Under the pieces are notes generated by a model. It was not told the DNA's origin, did not search any database, and saw nothing but the letters and a program-made list of their open reading frames with translations. Shown piece by piece: positions 26,612-37,582 of a stretch of 64,000 bases of DNA. The DNA lies in assembly GCF_003072125.1 (NCBI RefSeq), contig NZ_QCYH01000004.1:124001-188000 (forward strand), in the 5' to 3' direction. The DNA comes from Pelagivirga sediminicola. Its GTDB lineage: Bacteria; Pseudomonadota; Alphaproteobacteria; Rhodobacterales; Rhodobacteraceae. The translations under genes were made by a program, and so were the position numbers. Within the stretch, counting starts at the first letter, position 1. Each line of letters opens with the position of its first letter.

Positions 26612-27313
26612 TTACGCTTTCGCCTGCCGCTCCGGCACGATCTGCTGCACGATGCCTGCGCTCAGCAGATAGATCGAGCTGATCACCAGCCCCCAATGCG
26701 CCCAGCTTTCGGGATGGAAATCCACCCAGGCGGCCCAGCCGGCAAAGAAGGTCCAGATGAAGATCATCGGCAGCGAAATCTTGCGCCAGCGCTTGGTGCG
26801 CACCGGATGGACGAATTTAAGCGGCAGAAACATCGCCACGGCCAGCACGGCCACCAGCGTCAGCGTGAACCAGAAGGGCGGCTCGGTCGCGAAAAGCACC
26901 AGCACCAGCATGTTCCAGGTGCCGGGAAAGCCCTGAAAGGATTTGTCGGCGGTCTTCATGCCGCGATCGCAGAAATACATCGCGCTGGCGAAGGTGATCA
27001 GGATGATCGCGGCCCAGCCCGTCCAGCCGGGCAGGAGCCCCGATTGGAACAGCGCAAAGGCGGGAATGAACGCGTAGGTGATGAAATCGATAATCATGTC
27101 CAGCAGCACACCGTCAAAGCGCGGTGCGTATTTGTCGACCTCGTATTTGCGCGCCAAAGGCCCGTCCGCGCCATCCACGGCGAAGGCGACGACCAGCCAG
27201 ACGAACATGAGACCCCATTCCTCATCTGCGGCTGCCAGCATGGCCAGCATGGCGAAAACCACGCCTGTCGCGGTAAAAAGATGGACGGAAAGAGCTTTGA
27301 TTTCGCGTGTCAT
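26612..27313 (-). CDS. pcs: Phosphatidylcholine synthase (CDP-alcohol phosphatidyltransferase)
   Basis: Integral membrane enzyme of 233 residues that condenses CDP-diacylglycerol with choline to give phosphatidylcholine directly, a route typical of alphaproteobacteria. The modified CDP-alcohol motif is visible as DGADGPLAR followed by DGVLLDMIIDF, with the spacing between AR and DG longer than in ordinary phosphatidyltransferases, as known for Pcs. About seven hydrophobic segments follow. The ATG at 27313 is chosen because the frame further upstream runs antisense through xerC. It lies 35 bp from the xerC stop on the same strand. Confidence 0.9.
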   Translation of the reverse strand: MTREIKALSVHLFTATGVVFAMLAMLAAADEEWGLMFVWLVVAFAVDGADGPLARKYEVDKYAPRFDGVLLDMIIDFITYAFIPAFALFQSGLLPGWTGWAAIILITFASAMYFCDRGMKTADKSFQGFPGTWNMLVLVLFATEPPFWFTLTLVAVLAVAMFLPLKFVHPVRTKRWRKISLPMIFIWTFFAGWAAWVDFHPESWAHWGLVISSIYLLSAGIVQQIVPERQAKA

Positions 27314-27348
27314 GGCGTCCCTATAAGGGCTTGGGGCCGCGCGGGCAA

Positions 27349-28263
27349 TCACGCTTTGGGATGTGCGCGCGCGTAGACTTCCATCAGGCGGGCGGTGTCG
27401 ACACCCGTATAGGCCTGCGTGGTGGACAGGGAGGCATGGCCCAAAAGCTCCTGAATCGCGCGCAGATCGCCGCCCGCGTTCAGCAGATGCGTGGCAAAGC
27501 TGTGGCGCATTGCGTGCGGCGTTGCCGTCGCAGGCAGGCCCAACTGGCCGCGCACCTGTTCCATTACCTTCTGCACGGCGCGGGGGGACAGTTTGCCGCC
27601 GCGCGCGCCCAGGAAAAGCGGGCCATCCGGGGCGATCCCGTGCGGGCAGGCGCGGGTGTAGTCGTCCACCGCCGCGCGCGCGGCGGGCAGAACGGGCACC
27701 AGCCGCTCCTTGCCGCCCTTGCCGGTGATGCGCAGCGTGGCGGGCAGCGGCGCGTCGGCACCGGTCAGCGACAGCGCCTCGGAAATGCGCAGCCCGCAGC
27801 CGTAGAGCAGCGTGATGACCGCCCGGTCGCGCGCGCAGATCCACGGCGTCAGCGATTGAAATTCGGCGGTGTCGATCACGTCGCGCGCGGCTTCGACGCT
27901 GAGCGGGCGGGGCAGCTTGCGCTGAAACCTGGGGCTGCGCGTGGCCAGCACCGCCGTCGGCTCGAACCCCTCGCGCTCGGCCAGCCAGCGATAGAAGGAT
28001 TTCACCGCCGAAAGTTTGCGCGCAAGGCTGCGCGGACCGATCTGCCGGGCGCGCATATGCGCCATCCAGGCGCGCATGTCCGATGTGGTGATCTCGGCCA
28101 GTGCGCCCAGCCCCTGGGCGGCGCCCTTGTGACGCGTAATGAACCCCAGGAACCCGGTGACGTCCGCGCAATAGGCGCTGATGGTATTCTCCGCCGCGCC
28201 GCGCAGCGCGCGCTGCTGGTCCAGCCAGAGCGCCAGCGCGCTGCCTGCGGCGGGCGAGATCAT
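27349..28263 (-). CDS. xerC: Tyrosine recombinase XerC
   Basis: Site-specific recombinase of 304 residues that resolves chromosome dimers with XerD at dif. The N-terminal SAM-like domain (about 8-95) is followed by the catalytic domain with the residues Arg in YGCGLRISEAL, Lys in ITGKGGKER, His-Arg in HAMRHSFATHLL, His in LGHASLSTTQAYTG, and the nucleophilic Tyr in that last motif. Its start overlaps the DUF484 stop by 4 bp; this pairing is conserved in many proteobacteria. Nothing phage-like surrounds it, so it is the housekeeping recombinase and not a mobile-element integrase. Confidence 0.93.
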   Translation of the reverse strand: MISPAAGSALALWLDQQRALRGAAENTISAYCADVTGFLGFITRHKGAAQGLGALAEITTSDMRAWMAHMRARQIGPRSLARKLSAVKSFYRWLAEREGFEPTAVLATRSPRFQRKLPRPLSVEAARDVIDTAEFQSLTPWICARDRAVITLLYGCGLRISEALSLTGADAPLPATLRITGKGGKERLVPVLPAARAAVDDYTRACPHGIAPDGPLFLGARGGKLSPRAVQKVMEQVRGQLGLPATATPHAMRHSFATHLLNAGGDLRAIQELLGHASLSTTQAYTGVDTARLMEVYARAHPKA

Positions 28264-28970
28264 GACAGCCAGCGGCGCATCGACCTTTCGAATACGCCGG
28301 CGAAGAACGTCAGCAGATCGGTGCCCTGCTGCGGGGTGAACTGATGGGGGTCTTCCGCGCCCAGCACCAGCATGCCGGGCAGGCGGCCTTCTCCGAAATC
28401 CAGCCGCAGGCACGCTTCGGAGCGGATGTCGCCGGCGGCGCCGCCATGCAGCTCGGTGTCGCCGCCGCCAAGCTGGCGCAGCGTGACCTGCCGCGTGCCG
28501 CTGCGCCCACCCTCGATATAGCGCGCGACAAAGCCGGGCTCGGCCACGGTCAGCACATCGCCCAGCCGACTGACGGCGGGATCGGTTTCGGCCTGCACCG
28601 ATTCAAGGATCAGGCGCACCGAATCGACGCGCAGGATATCGGCGACCTCGCCGCCCAGATTGTGCAAAAATGCCTCGAATTCGGTGGGGTCCAGCATCCG
28701 CAGGATGGCGCGGTGCACCTGATTGGTGCCGGCCAGATTGTCATAAGCGGCGGCGATCACGCTGCGATGGGTGTCCTCCAGCCGGTCCAGCCGCGCCTCC
28801 AGACGGTCCATCGCGATACCGCGCAGATCGACGATATTGCCGCCCATCGCACGCTCGTTCGCGGCGATCAGGGCGTGCATAAGGTCCTGATCTTCAAGGA
28901 TGACATCGGGCTGACTGATGATCCGCTCGCGCAGGTGATCGTCCATCTTGGGTTTGCTGCTCATGCTCAT
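28260..28970 (-). CDS. DUF484 family protein
   Basis: Protein of about 236 residues of unknown function with a GAF-like fold in the C-terminal part. The N-terminal helical stretch DDHLRERIISQPDVILEDQDLMHALI and the RLEARLDRLEDTHRSVIAAAYDNL region, likely coiled coil, are typical of DUF484. It is routinely encoded next to xerC, as here, with a 4-bp overlap, suggesting a role linked to recombination or cell-cycle control. I take the ATG at 28970 (MSMSSKPKMDD); the longer frame to 29036 lacks a ribosome site. Confidence 0.85.
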   Translation of the reverse strand: MSMSSKPKMDDHLRERIISQPDVILEDQDLMHALIAANERAMGGNIVDLRGIAMDRLEARLDRLEDTHRSVIAAAYDNLAGTNQVHRAILRMLDPTEFEAFLHNLGGEVADILRVDSVRLILESVQAETDPAVSRLGDVLTVAEPGFVARYIEGGRSGTRQVTLRQLGGGDTELHGGAAGDIRSEACLRLDFGEGRLPGMLVLGAEDPHQFTPQQGTDLLTFFAGVFERSMRRWLS

Positions 28971-29063
28971 GCTCGTTTTTATGGTTTTGACCGTCTTAGC
29001 ATGAGGTTGCGGCGAAATCTTCATCTGATTTCGCACGACCCCTTTTCTTCGGCGCTGCGCCGC

Positions 29064-31242
<2,179 letters not shown>

Positions 31243-31335
31243 GGCGGCGGCCCTCGCTGATGGATTGGAGTTTCTCGGCCCATCGTTTATCCCATGGGCG
31301 ATCCCCGTGAAACCCCGGAAAAGGAGCGCGCGCGC

Positions 31336-33534
31336 GTGACCGCTGCCCCCGAATTTTATGACCAAGGCGCGCTGGTGGGTGTCCTGACCGCGCAGCCGCT
31401 GGACCGCGTGCTGGATTATCGCGCGCCGGAAGGGGGCTGTCATCTGGGCGCGTTCGTCGAGGTGCCGCTGGGCCCGCGCAAGGTGCTGGGCGTCGTCTGG
31501 GGGCCGGGCGAGGGGGGGTATGATCTGGCCAAGGTGCGCCCCATCATCCGCGTGCTGGACGTGGCGCCGATGGCGGACGAGATGCGCAGCTTCCTGCAAA
31601 AGGCCGCCGATTATACCCTGACGCCGATGAACGCGATGCTGCGCCTTGCCACCCGCGCACCGGGGCTGGGCGATCCGCCGTCGATGCGCAAGGTCTACCG
31701 GCTGGGCTATGACGCGCCGTCGCGCATGACCGACGCGCGCCAGCGCGTGCTGGAGGTGCTGGAAGGGCAGGGGGATCAGGCGTTCACGCTGAAAGAGCTG
31801 TCCGAGGAGGCGGGCGTGACGTCCTCGGTCATCAAGGGGCTGGTGAAACAGGGCGCGGTGGACGAGGTCGATACGCCCCGCGACACGCCCTACCGGCGGC
31901 TGGATCCGGGCCTCGCGCCCAAGGATCTGACCGACGATCAGGCCGCCTGCGCCGCTGCGCTGGACGCGGCCATTCGCAGCGGCACCTACGGCACCACCCT
32001 GCTGCGCGGCGTCACCGGATCGGGCAAGACCGAGGTTTATCTGGAGGCTGTCGCCAGCACCCTGCGCATGGGCCGTCAAGCGTTGGTGCTGCTGCCCGAG
32101 ATCGCGCTGACTGCCGAATTCCTGACCCGAGTGCAGGCCCGTTTCGGCGCCAAACCCGCCGAGTGGCATTCCGGCGTCACCATGACCGAACGCCGCCGCT
32201 GCTGGCGCATGGTGGGCGAGGGCGGCGCGCAGCTGGTGGTTGGCGCGCGGTCCGCCCTGTTCCTGCCGTTCCGCGATCTGGGGCTGATCGTCGTGGATGA
32301 GGAGCACGACACCTCCTACAAGCAGGAGGACGGCGTCCTGTATAACGCCCGCGACATGTCGGTTCTGCGCGCGTCGATCTGCGGCGCGCAGGTGGTGCTG
32401 GCCTCGGCAACGCCCAGCCTTGAGACATGGGTGAATGCCGAGGCGGGCAAATATACACGGCTGGATCTGAAGGCGCGGTTTGGCGTCGCCGTTATGCCAG
32501 AGGTCAGCGCGGTTGACATGCGCAGCGAGGATCTGCCCGGCAACCGCTGGATATCGCCCACGCTGCAATCGGCGGTGAAAACGCGCATCGAAAAGGGTGA
32601 GCAATCGCTCTTGTTCATAAACCGGCGCGGTTATGCGCCCGTCACTATCTGCCGAGCCTGCGGCCATCAGATCGGCTGCGATCACTGCGATGCGCGCATG
32701 GTCGAGCACCGGTTCCAGAAGCGCCTGATGTGCCATCAATGCGGCGAGACGAAACCGATCCCCGAAAAATGCCCCGCCTGCGAAGTGGAGGGCAAGCTGG
32801 CCCCGGTCGGCCCCGGCGTCGAGCGGCTGGGCGAGGAGGCGGCGGCGCTGTTCCCGGATGCGCGCGTCGCCACGCTCAGCTCCGACATGTTCGCCAGTTC
32901 CCGCGCGCTGAAGGAGCAGATTCGCGCGATTGCCGAGGGGCAGGCCGACATCATCATCGGCACGCAGCTGGTCGCGAAGGGGCACAACTTCCCGCTGCTG
33001 ACGCTGGTCGGCGTGATCGACGCGGATCTGGGCCTGCAAGGGTCGGACCTGCGCGCGGCCGAGCGCACGTTTCAACTGATGCGGCAGGTCGCGGGCCGGG
33101 CGGGGCGCGCCGACAGGCCCGGCACGGCGATGCTGCAGACCTTTCAGCCGGAACATCCGGTGATCCGCGCGATCCTGTCAGGGGACGAAGAAGGCTTCTG
33201 GCGCGCCGAGGCCGAAGAGCGCAGGCATGCCGGTGTGCCGCCCTTCGGGCGCATGGCGGGCATCATCCTCAGCGGGCCGGATTTGCAGCAGACCTTTGAT
33301 CTGGGCACCGCGCTGGCGCGCAGTGACGCGCCGCTGCGCCAGATCGGAGCGCAGGTTTACGGGCCCGCGCCCGCGCCCATCGCCCGCGTGAGGGGACGCC
33401 ACCGCGTTCGCCTGCTGGTCAAGGCGCCCAAGGGCGCGGCGCTGCAACCGGCGCTGGCGCAATGGATCGCCGCCTTGCGCGTGCCGACCAATCTGCGCTT
33501 GGCCGTCGATATCGACCCGCAGAGTTTTTATTGA
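31336..33534 (+). CDS. priA: Primosomal protein N' (replication restart helicase PriA)
   Basis: 3'-5' helicase that reloads the replisome at stalled forks, 732 residues from the chosen start. Walker A is [13 protein letters not shown], the DEAH-type box is VVDEEHD, and the zinc-binding module has paired cysteines in [31 protein letters not shown]. Motif [13 protein letters not shown] is intact. I chose the GTG at 31336 because AAGGAG lies 9 nt upstream; the ATG at 31294 has no ribosome site and would add 14 residues not typical of PriA. It is divergent from the transaldolase gene with a 93-bp shared region. Confidence 0.93.
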   Translation: MTAAPEFYDQGALVGVLTAQPLDRVLDYRAPEGGCHLGAFVEVPLGPRKVLGVVWGPGEGGYDLAKVRPIIRVLDVAPMADEMRSFLQKAADYTLTPMNAMLRLATRAPGLGDPPSMRKVYRLGYDAPSRMTDARQRVLEVLEGQGDQAFTLKELSEEAGVTSSVIKGLVKQGAVDEVDTPRDTPYRRLDPGLAPKDLTDDQAACAAALDAAIRSGTYGTTLLRGVTGSGKTEVYLEAVASTLRMGRQALVLLPEIALTAEFLTRVQARFGAKPAEWHSGVTMTERRRCWRMVGEGGAQLVVGARSALFLPFRDLGLIVVDEEHDTSYKQEDGVLYNARDMSVLRASICGAQVVLASATPSLETWVNAEAGKYTRLDLKARFGVAVMPEVSAVDMRSEDLPGNRWISPTLQSAVKTRIEKGEQSLLFINRRGYAPVTICRACGHQIGCDHCDARMVEHRFQKRLMCHQCGETKPIPEKCPACEVEGKLAPVGPGVERLGEEAAALFPDARVATLSSDMFASSRALKEQIRAIAEGQADIIIGTQLVAKGHNFPLLTLVGVIDADLGLQGSDLRAAERTFQLMRQVAGRAGRADRPGTAMLQTFQPEHPVIRAILSGDEEGFWRAEAEERRHAGVPPFGRMAGIILSGPDLQQTFDLGTALARSDAPLRQIGAQVYGPAPAPIARVRGRHRVRLLVKAPKGAALQPALAQWIAALRVPTNLRLAVDIDPQSFY

Positions 33535-33554
33535 ATTTCTTGCTCTGGCGCGGC

Positions 33555-34427
33555 TCAGCCGTCATGCGGCGCGCAAACCAGGATGTCGCAGGGGGCGGTG
33601 CGCAGCAGGCGGCGCGTGACGCTGCCGATGAAGGCCCGCCGGATCAAGCCCGCGCGTCCGGGCCCGACCGCCAGCAGGTCAACCCGCCGCGATGCGGCCG
33701 CGCGGGCAATGCGGGCCGCCGGATCGCCGTAGAGGATGCTGGTGCGCACGCGGCGCGGTGCCCCCTTGGCCAGCGCGCTCAGATGGGTGCGCGCATTGCG
33801 GCTCAGAACCTCGCGATGCGCGTCCACCCCGGCCTGGCCGTCACCGCTGTGCATCAAGACCTCGGCCAGCTGCGGCGCGACCTCGACCGCCTGAACCAGA
33901 CGAATCGCTGCGGCGGGCAAAAGACCGGCGACAAACGCCAGCGCAGGCGCGGCATCGTCGGTGCCATCCGTGGCCAGCATCACCTCGGCATAGGGATGCG
34001 CGGCCGGGCTCTTGACCACGAGAACGGGCGCGACATTGGACGCGACCACACGGTCGCTGATCGAGCCCAGGATCGAATCGGAAACGGATTTTCGCTGATG
34101 CGCGCGCATGACAATCAGATCGGGTGGCGCCTCGCGGCACAGATCGATCAGCCGCAGGGCGGGCGATCCGGTGGTCAACTCGATCTCGGTGTGCACGGCG
34201 GCGATGTCCAGCCGGGCCAACGCATCCTCGATCATGTCGCGCGATACCTTTTCTGCCCGCTCGCGCAGGGCGTCGCTGCGCCCAAGATCGCCGCAGGGCG
34301 GCGGCAGGTCGATGACATGCACGACGCGCAGATGCGCGTCATGCAGCGCGGCGACTTCCAGCGCCCGCACAAGCACGACGTCGCTTGCAGGAAACTTGTC
34401 CACGGCGGCCAGAATCGTCTTGGGCAT
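33555..34427 (-). CDS. Tandem universal stress protein
   Basis: Protein of 290 residues made of two UspA domains in a row. The first domain starts MPKTILAAVDKFPASD and ends with the nucleotide-type motif GSISDRVVASNVAPVLVV. The second begins EVMLATDGTDDAAPAL and ends GSVTRRLLRTAPCDILVC. Tandem Usps generally respond to stress or stasis; some bind ATP through G-x2-G-x9-G motifs, which are only partly kept here. Two small genes precede it on the same strand. It is convergent with priA, 20 bp apart. Confidence 0.85.
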   Translation of the reverse strand: MPKTILAAVDKFPASDVVLVRALEVAALHDAHLRVVHVIDLPPPCGDLGRSDALRERAEKVSRDMIEDALARLDIAAVHTEIELTTGSPALRLIDLCREAPPDLIVMRAHQRKSVSDSILGSISDRVVASNVAPVLVVKSPAAHPYAEVMLATDGTDDAAPALAFVAGLLPAAAIRLVQAVEVAPQLAEVLMHSGDGQAGVDAHREVLSRNARTHLSALAKGAPRRVRTSILYGDPAARIARAAASRRVDLLAVGPGRAGLIRRAFIGSVTRRLLRTAPCDILVCAPHDG

Positions 34428-34488
34428 CTGAAAACGGTCCTCGGGCTGGCGCGGATGCGCTGGATAGGCGCGGGCCGTCCTTGTCCGG

Positions 34489-34704
34489 TCAGCGCGGTTT
34501 GACGCTATCGAAGGCCGACATCATCATCAAGGTCGCAGCGACCGTTGGCGCCATCGCCATCGCGATATCGGGGTGCATCGGCGAACGGCCCGCGACGCGG
34601 TCGGCCGCCTTGCTCATGGATGCGGCTGTCACGGACTCGGCGGGGGCCTTCTTGGGGAAGCTCTCGGGAAAGAGGTCTTCGAAATCGGCTTTGCAGATCA
34701 TCAT
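34489..34704 (-). CDS. Small protein of unknown function, 71 residues
   Basis: I do not recognise this protein. The start is well supported: AAGGAG lies 9 nt before ATG-ATG. The N-terminus (MMICKADFEDLFPESFPKK) is polar; the C-terminal half has a short, alanine- and methionine-rich hydrophobic stretch (DIAMAMAPTVAATLMMMSA) that could be an amphipathic or membrane helix. It sits 40 bp downstream of the DUF1127 gene and 61 bp upstream of the tandem Usp gene, all on one strand, so it may belong to a stress-response transcript. Confidence 0.6.
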   Translation of the reverse strand: MMICKADFEDLFPESFPKKAPAESVTAASMSKAADRVAGRSPMHPDIAMAMAPTVAATLMMMSAFDSVKPR

Positions 34705-34744
34705 GGGTCTTACTCCTTCATTCGTGTGGCAGTCACGGCCGCGC

Positions 34745-35023
34745 TCAGGCGGCTTGTCGGAAGTCGTCGTAGTCGGCGGACCGGCGCGGCGCCTGCGGGG
34801 CCAGCGGCCTCATGCGAAGCTCGCGCATGTCCAGGCTTTCGACGACGCGCGGAATCTCCGCGCGCTCGATGCCGATCTCGCCGAGCAGATTGTCGTCCAT
34901 CGCCTCGAAGGTGGCGATCATCTTGCGGCGGCGCCAGTTGCGAATCGCATTGCGCATCCAGTCGCGGACGGACGGCGCGGCCGACCTGTACATCGTGGGT
35001 TTGGGGAATATATCCGGATGCAT
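34745..35023 (-). CDS. DUF1127 domain small protein
   Basis: Protein of 92 residues with the arginine-rich DUF1127 (YjiS-like) module: RNAIRNWRRRKMIATFEAMDDNLLGEIGIERAEIPRVV, seen here in two parts, RNWRRR and LLGEIGIERAEI. Small DUF1127 proteins in alphaproteobacteria have been linked to RNA turnover and phosphate or stress adaptation. The ATG at 35023 follows a strong GGAGGA site at 6 nt. It heads a run with the 71-residue gene and the tandem Usp gene. A 780-bp stretch without a convincing large gene lies upstream. Confidence 0.8.
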   Translation of the reverse strand: MHPDIFPKPTMYRSAAPSVRDWMRNAIRNWRRRKMIATFEAMDDNLLGEIGIERAEIPRVVESLDMRELRMRPLAPQAPRRSADYDDFRQAA

Positions 35024-35419
35024 GTCATCCTCCTGCAGAACATGACGGCCGGGCAGGGGGAGTGCAGTGTCGCAAGGCGCGGGTAGTCGGCGCATGCCGC
35101 GCATCCGTCTCGGACGGTCGCGGCGTCCCCCTTCGGCTTCAAAAAATGATCGAGGCTCGATCGGCAGCTACTTGTCCCCGAAGCCTGGACAGGCGCGGCG
35201 CGCCAGCCCGCCCCGGGCTACTGACGGTTCAGAAGATGTCCTGCGCAGTGCAGAACCCTCTTTTTATGCTGAACATCGTCATGCCCTTAAGATGGGCCTT
35301 CGCGCGCACGCTTTCAATGCATATGGCGCGGGCACACGCCTGCTAGGCTGAAAAGCGCCCATGATGTGCCGTCTAAGACACCTTGCCGAGCGATTCGCGC
35401 CGGCGCACATGCGCCGAGA

Positions 35420-35448
35420 TTGACAGGTTCGCGGCGCGTGCCTACATC
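35420..35448 (+). promoter_or_regulatory. Candidate sigma-70 promoter
   Basis: A perfect -35 TTGACA (35420-35425), a 17-bp spacer and a partial -10 TACATC (35443-35448). It would transcribe towards the short frame at 35605 and rnk. Confidence 0.35.
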
Positions 35449-35604
35449 TTGCAGCATGAAGGTACATGCAGATCATTTTCGATTTCGCTTGCTGAACCGC
35501 CTGCCGCCCCGGGCGGTATAGGCGCGTGCGCGCCTGACATCCTCCCGGGCTTCCTCGACTTCCTGACCTGAAACCCGTGGCGATCCGTCGCCGGAGGAGC
35601 GGCA

Positions 35605-35694
35605 ATGCGACGTACCAGATACACCCCGATCGAGCGCCTGCACAGCGCTCCCGCGCCGAGAGGCGGGCCGCGCCGTGGCGCACTGCAGGGCTAG
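35605..35694 (+). CDS. Candidate 29-residue arginine-rich microprotein
   Basis: A short frame with one of the best ribosome sites in the window: GGAGGAG 5 nt before the ATG. The product (MRRTRYTPIERLHSAPAP, then a glycine- and arginine-rich end) has seven arginines and no hydrophobic segment. It lies 110 bp upstream of rnk, on the same strand, downstream of a promoter-like TTGACA element. I know no family for it. It could be a real small protein, a leader peptide or a chance frame. Confidence 0.3.
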   Translation: MRRTRYTPIERLHSAPAPRGGPRRGALQG

Positions 35695-35804
35695 TCAGCC
35701 ACAGATGCCGCAGCGGGCGCCCGGCCCGCGATGATGTTGCACCGGATATTCGCACGATCCCTTAATTCTCCCGGCCTCAGGGCTTTTCCACAGGACGCAA
35801 GCAC

Positions 35805-36260
35805 ATGACACTCCAGACCAACGAGACCGCAAAGAAGCGCAGCGCGCGCCCACCCAAGATCGTCATCGACGCGGCCGAGCTGCGCCATATCGAGGCGTTG
35901 GCCGAAGGGGCGTATCAGCGCAACCCGGCCCTTGCCGACCGCCTGCTGGACGAGCTGGGCCGCGCGCGCATCGTCGAGACCGCAAAGCTGCCCAAGGATG
36001 TCGTGTCGATCGGCAGCGCCGTCACCTATCGCGACGAAACCTCCGGTCAGGAAAAGATGGTGACGCTGGTCTATCCGGAACACGCCGATATCTCGCGCGA
36101 CCGTGTCTCGATCATGACGCCGATCGGCGTGTCGCTTTTGGGCCTGTCCGAGGGCGCCGCGTTCTATTGGGACACGCGCGACGACCAGCGCCGCATGCTG
36201 ACGGTGATCAAGGTTGAGCAGGCAGGCGCAGACGCAGGCGAGGCGGCCAAGGGCGCCTGA
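35805..36260 (+). CDS. rnk: Nucleoside diphosphate kinase regulator Rnk (GreA/GreB C-terminal domain)
   Basis: Protein of 151 residues with a short N-terminal helical part (KIVIDAAELRHIEALAEGA) and a C-terminal FKBP-like Gre domain (VVSIGSAVTYRDETSGQEKMVTLVYPEHADI, with TPIGVSLLGLSEGAAFYW). Rnk proteins bind RNA polymerase near the secondary channel but lack the full GreA coiled coil with its catalytic acidic tip. The C-terminal tail is alanine- and glutamate-rich. It begins 110 bp after a possible small frame and is followed by a zinc-ribbon gene 108 bp on. Confidence 0.88.
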   Translation: MTLQTNETAKKRSARPPKIVIDAAELRHIEALAEGAYQRNPALADRLLDELGRARIVETAKLPKDVVSIGSAVTYRDETSGQEKMVTLVYPEHADISRDRVSIMTPIGVSLLGLSEGAAFYWDTRDDQRRMLTVIKVEQAGADAGEAAKGA

Positions 36261-36368
36261 CCTGCGCGCCCCGTCGTTTTGAGGTTTGGCGGCGGACCGG
36301 TTGCGTGTAAAAACGTGGTATCCGGGCCGCGTTCATTTGGCCGTCATTTTTCGTCAGAGGTTTCTTTC

Positions 36369-36608
36369 ATGTCTCCCCGTCCGGCGCAGCTTATCTGCGC
36401 CAACTGCCACCGCACCTTGCCGCGCGCGGCGTCCTACAGATGCCCCTTTTGCCGCGAACGGGTGGCGCATGTCGCGGGCAGCGCCGGGTTGGTCTGCCGG
36501 CAGTGCAACGCGCCTATTCCGCGGGCGCATCGGGGCAAATGCCCCTGCACGGTGATGCAGCGTGCCGCGCCGCCTGCCGCCGCGCCCCGGTCCGGGCGCG
36601 CCACATGA
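36369..36608 (+). CDS. Small zinc-ribbon protein coupled to the MscS gene
   Basis: A 79-residue protein with four cysteine pairs: CANC, CPFC, CRQC and CPC, spaced like two zinc ribbons (ICANCHRTLPRAASYRCPFC and VCRQCNAPIPRAHRGKCPC). The tail is alanine- and proline-rich. ATG 36369 has an AGAGG site about 7 nt upstream; earlier in-frame codons look non-coding. Its stop overlaps the MscS start (ATGA), so the two products are made together. I do not know a function; zinc or nucleic-acid binding is the most one can infer. Confidence 0.6.
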   Translation: MSPRPAQLICANCHRTLPRAASYRCPFCRERVAHVAGSAGLVCRQCNAPIPRAHRGKCPCTVMQRAAPPAAAPRSGRAT

Positions 36609-37510
36609 GCGTGCGCCAGCATATCCGCCGCCTCTTGTGGCCCGGGGTCATGATGTTGCTGAGCGTGGGGATCTTCATCGCCGTCTTTTACGGGCGCGAG
36701 GCGCAGCAGGCCGGCACCGATGACATCCTGTCGCTGGGCGCCACGGCGCTGATCTATTTCGCGGTGGCGTGGCTGGCCAGCCGCCTCATCGCGATGGCGC
36801 TGGATCAGGCCACGACGCGGCGCCGGCCCTATCCGCGCCTTTTGAAGGATCTGATCGCGGCGCTGCTGTTCCTCTTGGCCTTCGCCGCGACCGGCGCGCT
36901 GTTCATGGGCCAGGGCGCGGTGGGCGCGCTTGCGGGCTCGGGCCTGGTGCTGGCGATGATGGGCTTTGCCATCCGCAACGTGGTGGCTGATACGCTGTCA
37001 GGTGTCGCGCTGGGCGTGGAGGGGCCGTTCCGCATCGGCGACTGGATCGATATCGACGGGCTGGCGCGTGGCAAGGTGATCGAGATCGGCTGGCGCACCA
37101 CCCGCGTCCTGACGCGCGATTCGACCTACCTGATCCTGCCCAACAGCCAGATCGCGCGCCAGCGCATCACCAACTATTCAGCGCCCAAGGCGCAGTATCG
37201 CGCGCAGGTTTCCATCGTTCTGGATCATTCGATCCCGATCGAGACCGCGCGCAAGGTCATTCTGGACGCCGTTCGCGAGGCCAAGCTGATTCAGCAGGAA
37301 CCTGCGCCCGATGTGCGCGTGTCGTCCTACGATCAGGGCGGCATCGCATATGCGGTGCGCTATTGGCTGTCACGGTTCGACCGTGACATCGATTGCCGCG
37401 ACGAGGTTTACCGCCTTGTCGACAGCGCCCTGCGCGAGGCGGGCATCGAGGCGCCGCACCGCCGGATCGAGCTGATCGGCGCGGCCTCGTCCCGCACGGG
37501 CGCGGCCTGA
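36605..37510 (+). CDS. Small-conductance mechanosensitive channel family protein
   Basis: Inner-membrane channel of 301 residues. Three hydrophobic segments lie in the first 130 residues, the last being the glycine- and alanine-rich pore helix (GAVGALAGSGLVLAMMGFAIRN in two halves), followed by the MscS beta domain with GVEGPFRIGDWIDIDG and WRTTRVLTRDSTYLILPNS. The C-terminal alpha/beta domain contains LDHSIPIETARKVIL. It should open on hypo-osmotic shock. Translationally coupled to the upstream zinc-ribbon gene by a 4-bp overlap, an unusual partner. Confidence 0.9.
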   Translation: MSVRQHIRRLLWPGVMMLLSVGIFIAVFYGREAQQAGTDDILSLGATALIYFAVAWLASRLIAMALDQATTRRRPYPRLLKDLIAALLFLLAFAATGALFMGQGAVGALAGSGLVLAMMGFAIRNVVADTLSGVALGVEGPFRIGDWIDIDGLARGKVIEIGWRTTRVLTRDSTYLILPNSQIARQRITNYSAPKAQYRAQVSIVLDHSIPIETARKVILDAVREAKLIQQEPAPDVRVSSYDQGGIAYAVRYWLSRFDRDIDCRDEVYRLVDSALREAGIEAPHRRIELIGAASSRTGAA

Positions 37511-37582
37511 GGCAGGGTTTTGCGCCGCGCCCTGCGCGCGTTGCCACTCGCCAAAGCGGCGGCGCGGGCGTAAACCGGCAGA

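Larger units (their letters stand above)
35024..35804. other. Long intergenic region upstream of rnk and of the DUF1127 gene
   Basis: No convincing large coding frame is present on either strand. It contains a 15-nt perfect palindrome (GATCGAGGCTCGATC, 35148-35162), a promoter-like TTGACA (35420-35425) with TACATC 17 bp later, hairpins GGCGCG-TG-CGCGCC (35521-35534) and CCGCC-CCG-GGCGG just before it, and a short frame at 35605 with a strong ribosome site. It may hold control signals for two divergent units or a small RNA. Confidence 0.4.

Noticed and set aside
26612..28171. Phosphatidylcholine synthase frame extended to 519 codons
   Set aside because: The first 286 codons lie over xerC in another frame and look non-coding; the enzyme starts at MTREIKAL.
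27349..28263. Phage-type integrase and mobile element
   Set aside because: The tyrosine recombinase pairs with DUF484 as in chromosomal xerC loci. There is no tRNA, repeat pair or phage gene around it.
35456..35521. A 21-codon frame just after the candidate promoter
   Set aside because: It has no ribosome site, unlike the frame at 35605.
35279..35755. A 158-codon minus-strand frame in the long intergenic region
   Set aside because: It is arginine-, cysteine- and alanine-rich without domains or a ribosome site, typical of a chance frame in GC-rich DNA.
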